64,000 nucleotides of DNA, taken from contig NZ_JAFBCD010000001.1 of assembly GCF_016907545.1 (NCBI RefSeq), positions 124,001 to 188,000 of the forward strand, read 5' to 3'. Of the stretch, positions 16,357-25,699 are shown piece by piece. The position numbers and the translations under genes are program-made. The first letter of the stretch is position 1; each line of letters opens with the position of its first letter. The notes under the pieces were generated by a model. It was not told where the DNA came from and did no database searches. It worked only from the letters and a program-made list of their open reading frames with translations. This stretch comes from Paenarthrobacter ilicis (GTDB lineage: Bacteria > Actinomycetota > Actinomycetes > Actinomycetales > Micrococcaceae).

Positions 16357-17513
16357 GCGTTCCAGCTGATGGAGCTGCTGCGGGCAAGGGACGACGACGG
16401 CCCGGACGTTTGGCGCCCGTCGTCGGCAAAGCACGCAAGCACCTGCAAAACGCCCTGGCCGCCGCCGACTATCCCGCGCGCGTCCTGGTTGCCTGCAGTG
16501 GCGGCCCGGATTCGTTGGCCCTCGCTTCAGTAGCCGCCTACTTCGCCCGCCGCGGACACGTTGATGGGCGCCCGGTGTCCGTGGCAGCCGTGGTGGTGGA
16601 CCACCAACTGCAACCCGGATCCGCGGATGTGGCCGCCCGGACCGCAGCAGTGCTTCAGGATCTGGGATTGTCTCCCGTCTCGGTCAGCACGGTGTCCGTG
16701 GCCGCCACAGGGTTCGGACCCGAAGCTGCGGCCCGCGATGCCCGGCACGCAGCGCTGGAAGCTGCTGCAGACGAATATGACTGCGGGGCAATTCTCTTGG
16801 GCCACACCCTCGATGACCAGGCCGAACAGGTACTCCTTGGCCTGGCCCGCGGTTCCGGAACGCGGTCCCTCGCCGGCATGAGGCCCGCGCGCGGGCGTTT
16901 GCTCCGCCCCTTCCTGGGCCTGCGCCGTGCCGAAACCCTGGAAATCTGCGACGTTGAAGAACTGGATACCTGGCACGATCCCAGCAACGCTGACCCGGCC
17001 TTTGCGCGCTCGCGGACCCGGGTTGAGGTCATGCCGGTCCTGGAAGAAAAGCTCGGTCCAGGTGTTGCTGAATCCCTGGCAAGGACCGCATCGATCCTTC
17101 AACAGGACGCCGATTTCCTGGAGGAACTGGCCAACGAGACCTTTCTCTCACTGGTCCAGCGCCAAGGCCGCGATGCCTGGCTGCCCGAGGACCAGGTCCG
17201 CGTGCTTCCCTCGGCGCTGAGGTTCCGTGTGATCGCCAAGGCCGCGGCCGCCGTCGGGGGTCAACAACCCGGCTACGGGCGCCTGTTGGCCGCGGAAGCG
17301 TTGCTGCGCCGGCAGGGTTCGGCCGGACCCGTGGAGCTTCCCGGCCACGTCAGCGTGTACCGCCTGTCCCTGGCCGATCTGGAGCATCAGCGTTCCGTTC
17401 CTGAGGCTGGTCCGGAGGGTTCCACAGCCCCGGATTCGGCGCCAGCAGGTCCCCGCGACGCCGCGGGCTGTGGGAAGCTAGTATTCCGGCATCAAAAATC
17501 GCCCCAACAGTAG
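16353..17513 (+). CDS. tilS: tRNA(Ile)-lysidine synthetase
   Basis: Cytoplasmic ATP-dependent enzyme that converts C34 of the tRNA-Ile CAU anticodon to lysidine so that it reads AUA; essential in most bacteria. 386 aa with the TTG at 16353 that overlaps the preceding stop (TTGA). A GTG at 16332 is an alternative. The PP-loop [11 protein letters not shown] is at about residues 49-59, and [20 protein letters not shown] and [14 protein letters not shown] are family blocks. The C-terminal part is degenerate and Pro/Ala-rich, as in other actinobacterial TilS. It precedes hpt in the widely conserved tilS-hpt-ftsH neighbourhood. Confidence 0.94.
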   Translation: MSVPADGAAAGKGRRRPGRLAPVVGKARKHLQNALAAADYPARVLVACSGGPDSLALASVAAYFARRGHVDGRPVSVAAVVVDHQLQPGSADVAARTAAVLQDLGLSPVSVSTVSVAATGFGPEAAARDARHAALEAAADEYDCGAILLGHTLDDQAEQVLLGLARGSGTRSLAGMRPARGRLLRPFLGLRRAETLEICDVEELDTWHDPSNADPAFARSRTRVEVMPVLEEKLGPGVAESLARTASILQQDADFLEELANETFLSLVQRQGRDAWLPEDQVRVLPSALRFRVIAKAAAAVGGQQPGYGRLLAAEALLRRQGSAGPVELPGHVSVYRLSLADLEHQRSVPEAGPEGSTAPDSAPAGPRDAAGCGKLVFRHQKSPQQ

Positions 17514-17544
17514 CCGCACCCGAGCATCAACACAGGAGCCATTG

Positions 17545-18096
17545 GTGGATTCAAACGACGTCCAGGCAGATCTCAAGCACGTTCTTTACACCAAAGAGCA
17601 GATCCAAACACGCATCGCGGAACTCGCGGCGCAGATCGACAAGGATTACGAGGGACGCGACATCCTCCTTGTCGGCGTCCTCAAGGGTGCTGTCATGGTG
17701 ATGGCTGATCTTGCCCGCGCGCTTCACAGCCACGTCAGCATGGACTGGATGGCAGTCTCGTCCTACGGCTCCGGCACCCAGTCGTCCGGTGTTGTCCGAA
17801 TCCTCAAGGACCTGGACACGGACCTCATGGGCAAAGACGTGCTCATTGTCGAGGACATCATCGATTCCGGCCTGACCCTTTCCTGGCTCAAGTCCAACCT
17901 GGAATCCCGCGGCACCGCCAGCGTGGAAATCTGCACGGCTTTCCGTAAGCCCACTGCGGCCAAGGTGGAAATCGACGTCAAGTACATCGGCTACGACATC
18001 CCCAATGAATTCGTTGTTGGCTACGGCCTGGACTACGCCGAGAAGTACCGCAACCTGGACTTCGTGGGCACCCTGGCTCCCCACGTCTACGAGTAG
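17545..18096 (+). CDS. hpt: Hypoxanthine phosphoribosyltransferase
   Basis: Purine salvage enzyme that makes IMP or GMP from hypoxanthine or guanine and PRPP. 183 aa from GTG at 17545, with AGGAG six bases upstream; a TTG one codon earlier is less likely. The PRPP-binding loop is [14 protein letters not shown], and [14 protein letters not shown] and [15 protein letters not shown] are conserved family blocks. Normally ftsH follows directly in Actinobacteria; here 2.5 kb with two other genes intervenes. Confidence 0.95.
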   Translation: MDSNDVQADLKHVLYTKEQIQTRIAELAAQIDKDYEGRDILLVGVLKGAVMVMADLARALHSHVSMDWMAVSSYGSGTQSSGVVRILKDLDTDLMGKDVLIVEDIIDSGLTLSWLKSNLESRGTASVEICTAFRKPTAAKVEIDVKYIGYDIPNEFVVGYGLDYAEKYRNLDFVGTLAPHVYE

Positions 18097-18112
18097 ACCC
18101 ACCCCTTTCCGC

Positions 18113-18239
18113 CGCACCCCTTTCCGGTCCGCGGGACCCGCGCTCAAACCTTTTCGCCGCACCCCTTTCCGTCTTTCGCGCCCGTTACCACTGGTGCGCC
18201 GGGCGCTAACGGGTGCGGCGTCGGCGCTTAACGGGTGCG
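18113..18239. repeat. GC-rich block with four CGCACCC/GGGTGCG copies (left flank)
   Basis: Two direct copies of CGCACCCCTTTCCG (beginning 18113 and 18158) are followed by two inverted-orientation cores, AACGGGTGCG (cores at 18211 and 18233). The block lies between hpt and the lipoprotein gene. A similar block lies before ftsH at 20322-20422. No coding potential is seen here. Confidence 0.55.
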
Positions 18240-18325
18240 CCGTGCGGCAATGGGGGCGCCAAGGGCCGGGCAGTGACGTCTCCTGAACCCTCGAGTTTCG
18301 GCAAAGGCCGGAGCTAAACTGAGTC

Positions 18326-19222
18326 ATGACCGGTGCGCATGCCCGTCCAATCCTTTGGCTCGCCTCTTTGGCGGTCCTTGCTGCAGGGTGTTCAGTCGCA
18401 GGCTGTTCACCGATGGGTACGACTGCCACCAGCACGGAGCAAACCTCATCCTCAATCCAAGCCGGGCCTGTCGCGGGGCCTTCTGCTCAGGGAACGGGCG
18501 TTGCTTCGGCGGCCCCAACTCCGGCCCCAACCACGCCCACTCAGGCGTCGGGCTCGCCCACGCAGGGAGCGCCGGCAACTGATCCTCCCCCGCCGGCTGT
18601 GGCTGCACCGGCGCCAGTGCCGCAGCCTTTCAGTTTGAACCTTTACCGTGACGGTGATTTCGTCCCGCAGTACACCTTCGACTGGTGCGTCGCGGCGAGC
18701 ATTCAAATGGCGCACAACCTTGTGGATGACACTGGGGGTGGCTCGTGGGCTGGCACGGCCCAACAAAGCGAATTGTGGGAAATGGCGAGAGCCCGCTCAT
18801 CCGACTCCTTCAACGGTGCCAACCCCTATGGCTGGGCACAGGTACTCACTGAAGTGGGGATGGGCCCATACAGGGTGGTCAGCGTTCCCAACTATGAGGA
18901 CACATTGCAAACGGCTGCGCGTGCCATCGCCGAAACCGGCAGGCCAGTAGGACTGGTGATGTGGAGCGGGCGCCATGCCTGGGTCATGAGCGGCTTCGAA
19001 TCTGTGGGCGACCCATCCCAATTCGCTGAGTTTGCCGTCACGGGTGTTCGAGTCCTCGATCCGCTCTACCCTTACGGCAGCGGACAGTGGGGTCCGTCAC
19101 CGGAACCCAACAGCCTCCTCACCCCGCAGCAACTTTCCACCCAGTTCGTGGTCCGGGATCCACGACGATGGAGCAGCGCCCTGCCCACCGGATACCTGTT
19201 GGTGCTCCCAGTCGCGGCCTAA
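18326..19222 (+). CDS. Secreted lipoprotein with papain/C39-like cysteine peptidase domain
   Basis: 298 aa. The N-terminus is a lipoprotein signal ending in the lipobox LAAGC (acylated Cys about 22), followed by a long Thr/Ser/Pro/Ala-rich linker to about residue 105. The folded domain begins FSLNLYRDGDFVPQYTFDWC. The likely nucleophile is C121 in DWCVAASIQMA, the histidine is H217 in GRHAWVMSGFE, and LDPLYPYGSGQWG could supply the third residue. This order resembles the C39-like/papain fold. Function may be peptide or envelope processing; substrate is unknown. It sits in the non-conserved insert between hpt and ftsH. Confidence 0.75.
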   Translation: MTGAHARPILWLASLAVLAAGCSVAGCSPMGTTATSTEQTSSSIQAGPVAGPSAQGTGVASAAPTPAPTTPTQASGSPTQGAPATDPPPPAVAAPAPVPQPFSLNLYRDGDFVPQYTFDWCVAASIQMAHNLVDDTGGGSWAGTAQQSELWEMARARSSDSFNGANPYGWAQVLTEVGMGPYRVVSVPNYEDTLQTAARAIAETGRPVGLVMWSGRHAWVMSGFESVGDPSQFAEFAVTGVRVLDPLYPYGSGQWGPSPEPNSLLTPQQLSTQFVVRDPRRWSSALPTGYLLVLPVAA

Positions 19223-19269
19223 CGGCCTCGCGCGCCCAAGGACCGCTCATGCCACGGACCCTTTATCGG

Positions 19270-20244
19270 TTACGCCGCGCGCAGGCTCCTTAACCCGCCG
19301 TCGTTCAATATCCGCGCAAAGGTCCGGGGGTTCATCATCTCCGCCCAATCCCAGCGAATGACCGTGAGGCCCAGGGCCCTGAGTGCGTTCTCCCGGTTCT
19401 TCTCCGCCAGGACAACCTGCTGAATGGTCTGCTTGCCAAGCAATCTCTGCCGCAGGTATTTACTCTTTCCGTCGAATTCGCCCACCAGATCGAGGTCCGG
19501 CCACCAAAAGTCCGTGCGCGCGGTCCGTCCGTCCCTCAGCTTGAACGAACTCTGAAGGACGGGCAGCGGAAAGTTGAGCAGGATCATCTGTGCACGGCTC
19601 ATGGATTCACCCACTGATTCGGATTCAGTGGTGGATAACTCAAGAATCCGGCTCACCCTCCGCTGACGGGAAATAGTGCTGAGCCTGGACGCCGCAACCC
19701 CAAGGTCAGCCAGGTTGGTGGCCAGTCCCCAGGCCTTCTCCTTGTTCCAGTCGCTCACTGCGAAGGAGCCCTTTCCGTTTGAACGCCGGCTGCTGTCCAC
19801 CACAGCCAGCGCCTCAGCAAAGTTCAGCGAAGATGCCAATTCAGTGGTGGTCCGGAGCTTGTCCGTGACCAGGAAGTCACCGAGTTTGGTCACTCCTTCG
19901 TCCAGTGACCCCAGAGTCCGCCGGATGCCGTGCTTGGACCGGCCGCCGCTGGGATCCGGTGTAACAGTGCAGAGCCGGGAAGGAACTCCCACAACGCCCA
20001 GGCCCCAGAGAAGTCCTGCTGATTGCAGATTGAACGTTGGCGGAGTCAAAGCCGTGTTGACCAGGGCTGCTGCGCGGAGGCCATGGCGCTGACGATCATC
20101 CAGCTGGGCCCAAGTCGCCGAAGGTACGTAGGCTCCTCGACGAACACGGACGAGCTCTCCGCGTTTGCATCGCTTCGAAAGCAGGCGTGGATCCTGCCCG
20201 ATCCGGGTTGCATCGGAAGAGAGAATCAAGTCGTAGGCGGGCAT
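19270..20244 (-). CDS. AbiEi-antitoxin-like N-terminal domain fused to DUF559/Vsr-like nuclease domain
   Basis: 324 aa. The first 65 residues contain a winged-helix module, LLSKRCKRGELVRVRRGAYVP, matching the AbiEi-type antitoxin N-terminus. The C-terminal third resembles a PD-(D/E)xK or Vsr/DUF559 fold: TDFWWPDLDLVGEFDGKSKY followed by LAEKNRENALRALGLTVIRWDW. Such fusions are common in Actinobacteria. No adjacent AbiEii nucleotidyltransferase toxin is encoded, so a classic type IV toxin-antitoxin pair is not supported. The gene is on the opposite strand to its housekeeping neighbours, consistent with an inserted accessory gene. Confidence 0.8.
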   Translation of the reverse strand: MPAYDLILSSDATRIGQDPRLLSKRCKRGELVRVRRGAYVPSATWAQLDDRQRHGLRAAALVNTALTPPTFNLQSAGLLWGLGVVGVPSRLCTVTPDPSGGRSKHGIRRTLGSLDEGVTKLGDFLVTDKLRTTTELASSLNFAEALAVVDSSRRSNGKGSFAVSDWNKEKAWGLATNLADLGVAASRLSTISRQRRVSRILELSTTESESVGESMSRAQMILLNFPLPVLQSSFKLRDGRTARTDFWWPDLDLVGEFDGKSKYLRQRLLGKQTIQQVVLAEKNRENALRALGLTVIRWDWAEMMNPRTFARILNDGGLRSLRAA

Positions 20245-20321
20245 AGGCCAACACTCGCAGCAACGGAATCGATGGACGACGGGTGAATTCGTCTATGTGG
20301 ATAAGAAGGGGTGGGATTCGC

Positions 20322-20422
20322 CGCACCCTTATCCGCCGTGCGCACGCCTTGCGCAACTGTCCCGCACCCGTTCGCGCCGCGCGCTCCGGATGGAACGGGC
20401 GCGCACGGCGCAAAGGGGTGCG
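20322..20422. repeat. GC-rich block with three CGCACCC/GGGTGCG copies (right flank)
   Basis: Cores at 20322, 20363 (CGCACCC) and 20416 (GGGTGCG) lie in a very GC-rich stretch before ftsH. It resembles the block at 18113-18239. The non-coding stretch 20245-20643 otherwise holds only a possible TATAGC -10-like hexamer at 20556 and the ftsH leader. Confidence 0.5.
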
Positions 20423-20643
20423 CGGCGGCAACGGCCCGCCGCAACGCGCGTGCGGCAACGGCCCGCCACAACCCGCGCGCAGGCCCGAACGAGCCCCCGT
20501 GTACGCCCAGAGGGAACTTTTGCACTTTCCGATGCGTGGATTACTGGGAACGGTGTATAGCTTGAAACTGAAGCAGCACCACTCGCGCGCAGAAGTTGCG
20601 CCTTGCAGCACTACCAGGAGGGACGGGGCAAAACCCCGATCAG

Positions 20644-22713
20644 ATGAAAGCTAAGAGTTTCTTCAAGGGCCCGGGCATCTGGATTGTTGTCGTTGTTGGC
20701 TTGCTCCTGGTGGCATTCGCAACGTTGGCTCCGGGCGGTTCCACCCGCATTGACACCAAAGACGGCCTTGACCTCCTTTCCCAGAGCGGAAAAGTCGAGC
20801 AGGCAAAGATATTCGACGCCGAGAACCGCGTTGACCTGGTGCTCAAGGACAACCTCAACCTGGACGGCCAGGACAAGGGCAAGAACGTACAGTTCTTCTA
20901 CGTCACGGACCGCGGTCCGGATGTGGTGAAGGCTGTTACCAGCGCCAACCCGGAAAAGGGCTTCACTGACCAGCCGGTTGAGAGCAACTGGTTCTCCGGC
21001 CTGTTCTCGCTGCTTATTCCTGTGCTGCTGTTGGGTGTCCTGTTCTGGTTCCTGCTGTCCCGCATGCAGGGCGGTGGCTCCAAGGTAATGCAGTTCGGCA
21101 AGTCCAAGGCCAAGCTGGTCAACAAGGACATGCCGCAGGTGACTTTCGCTGATGTGGCTGGTGCCGAGGAGGCCGTTGAAGAGCTCCAGGAAATCAAGGA
21201 GTTCCTGCAGGAGCCCGCTAAATTCCAGGCCGTTGGCGCCAAAATCCCCAAGGGCGTGCTGCTGTACGGCCCTCCAGGTACCGGTAAGACCCTGCTGGCC
21301 CGTGCTGTTGCCGGCGAGGCCGGGGTTCCGTTCTTCTCCATCTCCGGCTCGGACTTTGTTGAGATGTTCGTGGGCGTCGGCGCTTCCCGTGTGCGCGATC
21401 TTTTTGAGCAGGCCAAGGCCAGCTCCCCGGCCATCATCTTCGTGGATGAAATCGACGCCGTTGGCCGGCACCGTGGTGCGGGTATTGGCGGCGGAAATGA
21501 TGAGCGTGAGCAGACCCTGAACCAGCTCCTGGTGGAGATGGACGGCTTCGACGTCAAGACCAACGTCATCCTCATCGCGGCCACCAACCGCCCGGATGTC
21601 CTTGACCCGGCCCTGCTCCGTCCTGGCCGTTTTGACCGCCAGATCACGGTTGAAGCTCCGGACATGATTGGCCGTGAGCAGATCCTGAATGTCCACGCCA
21701 AGGGCAAGCCGATGGCCCCGGGGATTGACCTCCGTGCAGTGGCCAAGAAGACCCCGGGTTACACCGGCGCGGATCTTGCCAACGTGCTGAACGAGGCTGC
21801 CCTGCTGACGGCGCGTTCCAACGCCAACCTCATTGACGACCGCGCCCTGGATGAAGCCATTGACCGCGTGATGGCCGGTCCGCAGAAGCGCAGCCGCGTC
21901 ATGAAGGAACTCGAGCGCAAGATCACCGCGTACCACGAAGGTGGGCACGCGCTGGTTGCAGCAGCACTGCGGAACTCCGCGCCCGTCACCAAAATCACCA
22001 TCCTTCCCCGTGGCCGCGCCCTGGGTTACACCATGGTGATCCCGGATGACGACAAGTACTCGGTGACCCGCAACGAGTTGCTGGACCAGATGGCGTACGC
22101 CATGGGTGGCCGCGTTGCGGAGGAAATCGTGTTCCACGATCCCTCCACCGGCGCATCCAACGACATCGAGAAGGCCACGTCCACGGCCCGCAAGATGGTC
22201 ACCCAGTACGGCATGAGCGAACGCGTCGGAGCTGTGAAGCTTGGCCAGGGTGGTGGCGAGCCGTTCCTTGGCCGCGACGCTGCCCAGGAACGGAACTTCT
22301 CCGATCAGATCGCCTACGTTGTGGATGAGGAAGTCCGCCGCCTGATCGATCAGGCACACGACGAGGCCTACGCCATCCTGACGGAAAACCGGGATGTCCT
22401 GGACCGCCTGGCCTTGGAACTGCTGGAACGGGAAACCCTCAACCAGCAGGAAATCGCGGACATCTTCCACGACATCCGCAAGCGCGATTTCCGCGAGATC
22501 TGGTTGTCCAAGGAATCCCGCCCGGTCCAGTCGTTGCCTCCGGTTGAGAGCCGCGCTGAGAAGGCCGAGCGCGAAGCCCAGGAAGAAGCCAAGGAGGCCC
22601 GCCTGGACGAGCCTTTGGACGTTGTGCCACCGCATGCCCAGGGCGTGAGCGGCCAGGAGCCTTTCGGGATTCCGGGGCCCGACGGCGGCAACGACTCCAC
22701 GCATCGCGGCTAA
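20644..22713 (+). CDS. ftsH: ATP-dependent zinc metalloprotease FtsH
   Basis: Membrane-anchored AAA+ protease that degrades misfolded and regulatory proteins from the cytoplasmic side. 689 aa from the ATG at 20644; a TTG at 20596 in the same frame is closer to an AGGAGG-like site but gives an atypical N-terminus. Two membrane helices lie at about residues 11-29 and 118-140, flanking the extracytoplasmic FtsH-ext domain. Walker A is GPPGTGKT (G209), Walker [10 protein letters not shown], and the second region of homology includes [18 protein letters not shown]. The zinc site is H431-EGGH. The C-terminal tail after about 610 is charged and variable. It is followed ten bases later by folE. Confidence 0.96.
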   Translation: MKAKSFFKGPGIWIVVVVGLLLVAFATLAPGGSTRIDTKDGLDLLSQSGKVEQAKIFDAENRVDLVLKDNLNLDGQDKGKNVQFFYVTDRGPDVVKAVTSANPEKGFTDQPVESNWFSGLFSLLIPVLLLGVLFWFLLSRMQGGGSKVMQFGKSKAKLVNKDMPQVTFADVAGAEEAVEELQEIKEFLQEPAKFQAVGAKIPKGVLLYGPPGTGKTLLARAVAGEAGVPFFSISGSDFVEMFVGVGASRVRDLFEQAKASSPAIIFVDEIDAVGRHRGAGIGGGNDEREQTLNQLLVEMDGFDVKTNVILIAATNRPDVLDPALLRPGRFDRQITVEAPDMIGREQILNVHAKGKPMAPGIDLRAVAKKTPGYTGADLANVLNEAALLTARSNANLIDDRALDEAIDRVMAGPQKRSRVMKELERKITAYHEGGHALVAAALRNSAPVTKITILPRGRALGYTMVIPDDDKYSVTRNELLDQMAYAMGGRVAEEIVFHDPSTGASNDIEKATSTARKMVTQYGMSERVGAVKLGQGGGEPFLGRDAAQERNFSDQIAYVVDEEVRRLIDQAHDEAYAILTENRDVLDRLALELLERETLNQQEIADIFHDIRKRDFREIWLSKESRPVQSLPPVESRAEKAEREAQEEAKEARLDEPLDVVPPHAQGVSGQEPFGIPGPDGGNDSTHRG

Positions 22714-22723
22714 GCTTTCTGCT

Positions 22724-23359
22724 GTGACTCATTTCGACGACGACGACGACCTCGCCGCCGCCCACGGTTCTGCCGTGGGCGGGCAGCACAGCCTCAAGGT
22801 GGACCGCCCGCGCATTGAAGCGGCTGTCCGCGAAATCCTGTTGGCCATAGGTGAAGATCCTGATCGTGGCGGCCTCCAGGACACGCCCAAGCGCGTAGCC
22901 AAGGCATACGCAGAGGTTTTCGCGGGGCTGCACCAGCATCCTGAAGAGGTCCTCTCCACCACCTTTGACCTGGACCATGAAGAGCTTGTCCTGGTGAAGG
23001 ACATCCCCTTCTACTCCACGTGCGAGCACCACTTGGTGCCGTTCCACGGAGTAGCGCATGTCGGTTACATTCCGTCACATGACGGCAAAGTGACCGGCCT
23101 GAGCAAGCTGGCACGCCTGGTGGATATTTACGCCCGCCGCCCACAGGTGCAGGAACGGTTGACCACCCAGATTGTCGAGGCCCTTGTAAAGCACCTCAAC
23201 CCACGCGGCGCCATTGTGGTAGTGGAATGCGAGCACATGTGCATGTCCATGCGCGGCATCCGCAAGCCCGGCGCAAAGACCGTCACCAGTGCGGTGCGCG
23301 GTCAACTCCATGACCCGGCCACCCGCGCCGAGGCCATGAGCCTCATACTCGGAAGGTAA
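22724..23359 (+). CDS. folE: GTP cyclohydrolase I
   Basis: First committed enzyme of tetrahydrofolate synthesis: GTP to 7,8-dihydroneopterin triphosphate and formate. 211 aa from the GTG at 22724. The zinc and active-site region includes [20 protein letters not shown] and, near the end, [19 protein letters not shown], with the conserved cysteines and histidines. The N-terminal 20 residues, rich in Asp, are variable. It is ten bases after ftsH and five before folP, forming one operon with folP, folB and folK. Confidence 0.96.
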   Translation: MTHFDDDDDLAAAHGSAVGGQHSLKVDRPRIEAAVREILLAIGEDPDRGGLQDTPKRVAKAYAEVFAGLHQHPEEVLSTTFDLDHEELVLVKDIPFYSTCEHHLVPFHGVAHVGYIPSHDGKVTGLSKLARLVDIYARRPQVQERLTTQIVEALVKHLNPRGAIVVVECEHMCMSMRGIRKPGAKTVTSAVRGQLHDPATRAEAMSLILGR

Positions 23360-23364
23360 GCACT

Positions 23365-24270
23365 ATGGACTCCCTCGCTGCAGCACCCGGCACCGGCCCG
23401 GCCACAAGCCCGCTGCCGATTCTCCGCAAACCGCGTCCCGCGGCCAGGTTCGAGGACCTGCCAAAGGACCGCACGCTCGTCATGGGAATCCTGAACGTCA
23501 CCCCTGATTCCTTCAGCGACGGCGGCACGCACCGCACGCCGGATTCCGCCATCGCCACTGGCCTGCGAATGTTCTACGCCGGCGCGGACATCATCGACGT
23601 CGGCGGTGAATCCACCCGTTCGGGTGCTGAACCGGTGACGCCGGAAGAAGAGCAACAGCGGGTTCTGCCCGTCATCGAAGCCCTGGTGAAGGCTGGCGCA
23701 TTGGTGAGCATCGATACGATGCACACGTCCACAGCTGAGGCCGCCGTTGCAGCCGGCGCGGCCATCATCAACGATGTTTCCGGCCTGACCATCGAGCCGG
23801 GTATGCCCGAGCTCGTGGCGCGCACCAAGGTTCCGTACATTTTGACGCACCGCCGTGGTGATGCGCGGACCATGGACAGCCTCACTGATTACGGCAATGT
23901 CACCGAGGACGTGGTGGCTGAACTTACCGGTGTCCGGGACAAGCTCTACGCCGCCGGAGTGGCGCCTGAGCAGATCATCGTTGATCCCGGCCTCGGTTTC
24001 TCCAAGAACGAGGACCAGAACTGGGAAATCCTCCGGAACCTCAACCAGCTCTTCGCGCTCGGCCACAAGGTGATGGTGGCTGCTTCCCGCAAACGGTTCC
24101 TGGGTTCCCTGCTCACCGTGGCCGGCAAGTCAGCGGCCCCCACTGAGCGGGATGCCGCCACGGCTGCAATCACCGCTTTGAGCGCCGCCCAGGGTGCGTG
24201 GGCGGTTCGCGTTCACGACGTCGGCTCCAGCCTTGACGCTGTCAAGGTCGCCGCCCGTACTGCCCGCTGA
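23365..24270 (+). CDS. folP: Dihydropteroate synthase
   Basis: Joins 7,8-dihydropterin pyrophosphate to p-aminobenzoate; the target of sulfonamides. 301 aa. The signature MGILNVTPDSFSDGG is near residue 40. GADIIDVGGESTRSGAEPV, AAIINDVSGL and the C-terminal SRKRFLGSLL complete the pterin and phosphate sites of this TIM barrel. The first 30 residues are a nonconserved extension. The ATG is used with GGAAGGTAAG just upstream. Operon with folE and folB. Confidence 0.96.
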   Translation: MDSLAAAPGTGPATSPLPILRKPRPAARFEDLPKDRTLVMGILNVTPDSFSDGGTHRTPDSAIATGLRMFYAGADIIDVGGESTRSGAEPVTPEEEQQRVLPVIEALVKAGALVSIDTMHTSTAEAAVAAGAAIINDVSGLTIEPGMPELVARTKVPYILTHRRGDARTMDSLTDYGNVTEDVVAELTGVRDKLYAAGVAPEQIIVDPGLGFSKNEDQNWEILRNLNQLFALGHKVMVAASRKRFLGSLLTVAGKSAAPTERDAATAAITALSAAQGAWAVRVHDVGSSLDAVKVAARTAR

Positions 24271-24282
24271 TTGGTTGGCGCC

Positions 24283-24642
24283 GTGGACAAAATTACTCTG
24301 ACCGGAGTCACTGCAGTGGGCTATCACGGCGTTTTCGATTTCGAGCGCCGTGATGGCCAGCCATTTGTAGTGGATGCCGTTCTGCACACCGATTTCACCA
24401 AGGCCGCCGAAACGGATGACCTGCAGTACACGGCCCACTACGGCGAAGTTGCCGAACTGATCACCAAACTCATCGAGGGCGAGCCCTTGAACCTGATTGA
24501 GGCCTTGGCCGTCAGGATTGCCGAGGCCATTCTGGCGAACTACACCGTGGCCGCGGTCGACGTCACCGTCCACAAACCCAAGGCGCCCATTGAGGTGCCT
24601 TTCGGTGACGTGACCGTCAGCGTCCACCGGGAGCGGTCATGA
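24283..24642 (+). CDS. folB: Dihydroneopterin aldolase
   Basis: Converts dihydroneopterin to 6-hydroxymethyl-dihydropterin and glycolaldehyde. 119 aa from GTG at 24283; the TTG at 24271 would directly abut the folP stop but adds a non-typical N-terminus. Family blocks are ITLTGVTAVGYHGVFDFER at the start, with VDAVLHTDF, the central TAHYGEVAELI, and the C-terminal VDVTVHKPKAPI with the active-site lysine region. It overlaps folK by four bases. Confidence 0.94.
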   Translation: MDKITLTGVTAVGYHGVFDFERRDGQPFVVDAVLHTDFTKAAETDDLQYTAHYGEVAELITKLIEGEPLNLIEALAVRIAEAILANYTVAAVDVTVHKPKAPIEVPFGDVTVSVHRERS

Positions 24643-25184
24643 CTCCGGCGTTCACCAAAGCCATCCTTGCCCTGGGCAGTAACCTTGGCGAACGCAATGA
24701 CACCTTGTCCACTGCCGTGGCCGACCTCGTTGATCCGCTGGAGGTGAGGTTGCTGGGCGTATCGCCGGTGGTGCAGACCAAGCCTGTGGGTGGCCCTGAG
24801 GGCCAGCCCGATTTCCTGAACATGGTGATGGCCGTGGAGACCACGCTTTCGCCGATGGAACTGCTGCAGCACTGCCAGGCAGTGGAGCAGAAGCATCACC
24901 GGGTCAGGGACGTGCGTTGGGGTCCCCGAACGTTGGATGTGGACATCATCGTTTTTGGTGATGGCACCAGCGATGATCCCGTACTCACTCTTCCGCATCC
25001 CCGGGCAGCGGAGCGGGCGTTCGTGCTCTACCCGTGGTCTTTGCTGGAACCCCATGCGCAACTGGACGGCCACAGCGTGGCTGACCTCGCCGCCGTCGCG
25101 TCCGACATGCCGGACATCTGCCCCTTTGACGGGTATGGCGACGTTGCCGGCGTTCCGGCCCACGGTTCGGTGGAGCAGTCATGA
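24639..25184 (+). CDS. folK: 2-amino-4-hydroxy-6-hydroxymethyldihydropteridine diphosphokinase
   Basis: HPPK transfers pyrophosphate from ATP to the pterin to give the substrate of FolP. 181 aa. The N-terminal AILALGSNLGERNDTLSTAV and the signature RWGPRTLDVDIIVFGD (Mg/ATP-binding aspartates) are clear, followed by LPHPRAAERAFVLYP. It overlaps folB by four bases (ATGA) and the DUF3180 gene by four, so the cluster is tightly coupled. Confidence 0.95.
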   Translation: MTPAFTKAILALGSNLGERNDTLSTAVADLVDPLEVRLLGVSPVVQTKPVGGPEGQPDFLNMVMAVETTLSPMELLQHCQAVEQKHHRVRDVRWGPRTLDVDIIVFGDGTSDDPVLTLPHPRAAERAFVLYPWSLLEPHAQLDGHSVADLAAVASDMPDICPFDGYGDVAGVPAHGSVEQS

Positions 25185-25699
25185 AAGCCATGCGACCCGT
25201 GGTCCTGGTGCTCATCGCTGTCATTGCCACCATTATTGGCTGGGGGGCCACCACAGCCACCAACCGTTTCAGCATGCCCACCCCGGTCCTGCCGGTTTCG
25301 GCGCTGATCACCATGGGTGTGATCGTGGGCCTCACCTTGATCATGGGCATCCGCGTTCTGCGCTGGCGCAACGGAAACAAGAAGAACATGCTCAGCCCCA
25401 TCCTTGCCGCCAGGACCCTGGTGCTGGCCCAGGCCTGCGCTTACGCGGGTACGTTGCTCCTGGGGTGGCACGCCGGCATTGCCGCGGACCTGCTCTGGGT
25501 CAACCTGCGCAGCGGTGAAGGAATTCTGTGGAACGCGCTGCTGATGGGCTGCGGCGGCGTGGTCATGGTGGTTGTGGGTCTGGTGGTGGAGCGGTTCTGC
25601 CGTATCCCACCGGAGGACCTGGAAGGCGGTACCGGCGGCCCCAAGACGCGTCGCGGAGAAACCAAGGGTGAAGGCGAATATGCATACCGCGGCGATTGA
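25181..25699 (+). CDS. DUF3180 family membrane protein
   Basis: 172-aa integral membrane protein with four hydrophobic helices (about residues 6-26, 35-57, 77-98 and 118-140) and a charged cytoplasmic tail rich in Gly, Lys and Arg. DUF3180 genes follow folK throughout Actinobacteria, as here with a four-base overlap; their function is unknown. Its 3' end overlaps the first PH-domain gene by 20 bases. Confidence 0.88.
   Translation: MKAMRPVVLVLIAVIATIIGWGATTATNRFSMPTPVLPVSALITMGVIVGLTLIMGIRVLRWRNGNKKNMLSPILAARTLVLAQACAYAGTLLLGWHAGIAADLLWVNLRSGEGILWNALLMGCGGVVMVVVGLVVERFCRIPPEDLEGGTGGPKTRRGETKGEGEYAYRGD

Noticed and set aside
19270-20244. Complete type IV AbiE toxin-antitoxin pair
   Set aside because: There is no AbiEii-type nucleotidyltransferase gene next to it; the C-terminus looks nuclease-like instead.
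20611-22704. 697-aa open frame antisense to ftsH
   Set aside because: It is a mirror of the high-GC third-position bias in ftsH; the sequence is low complexity and unlike any family, while ftsH is unmistakable.
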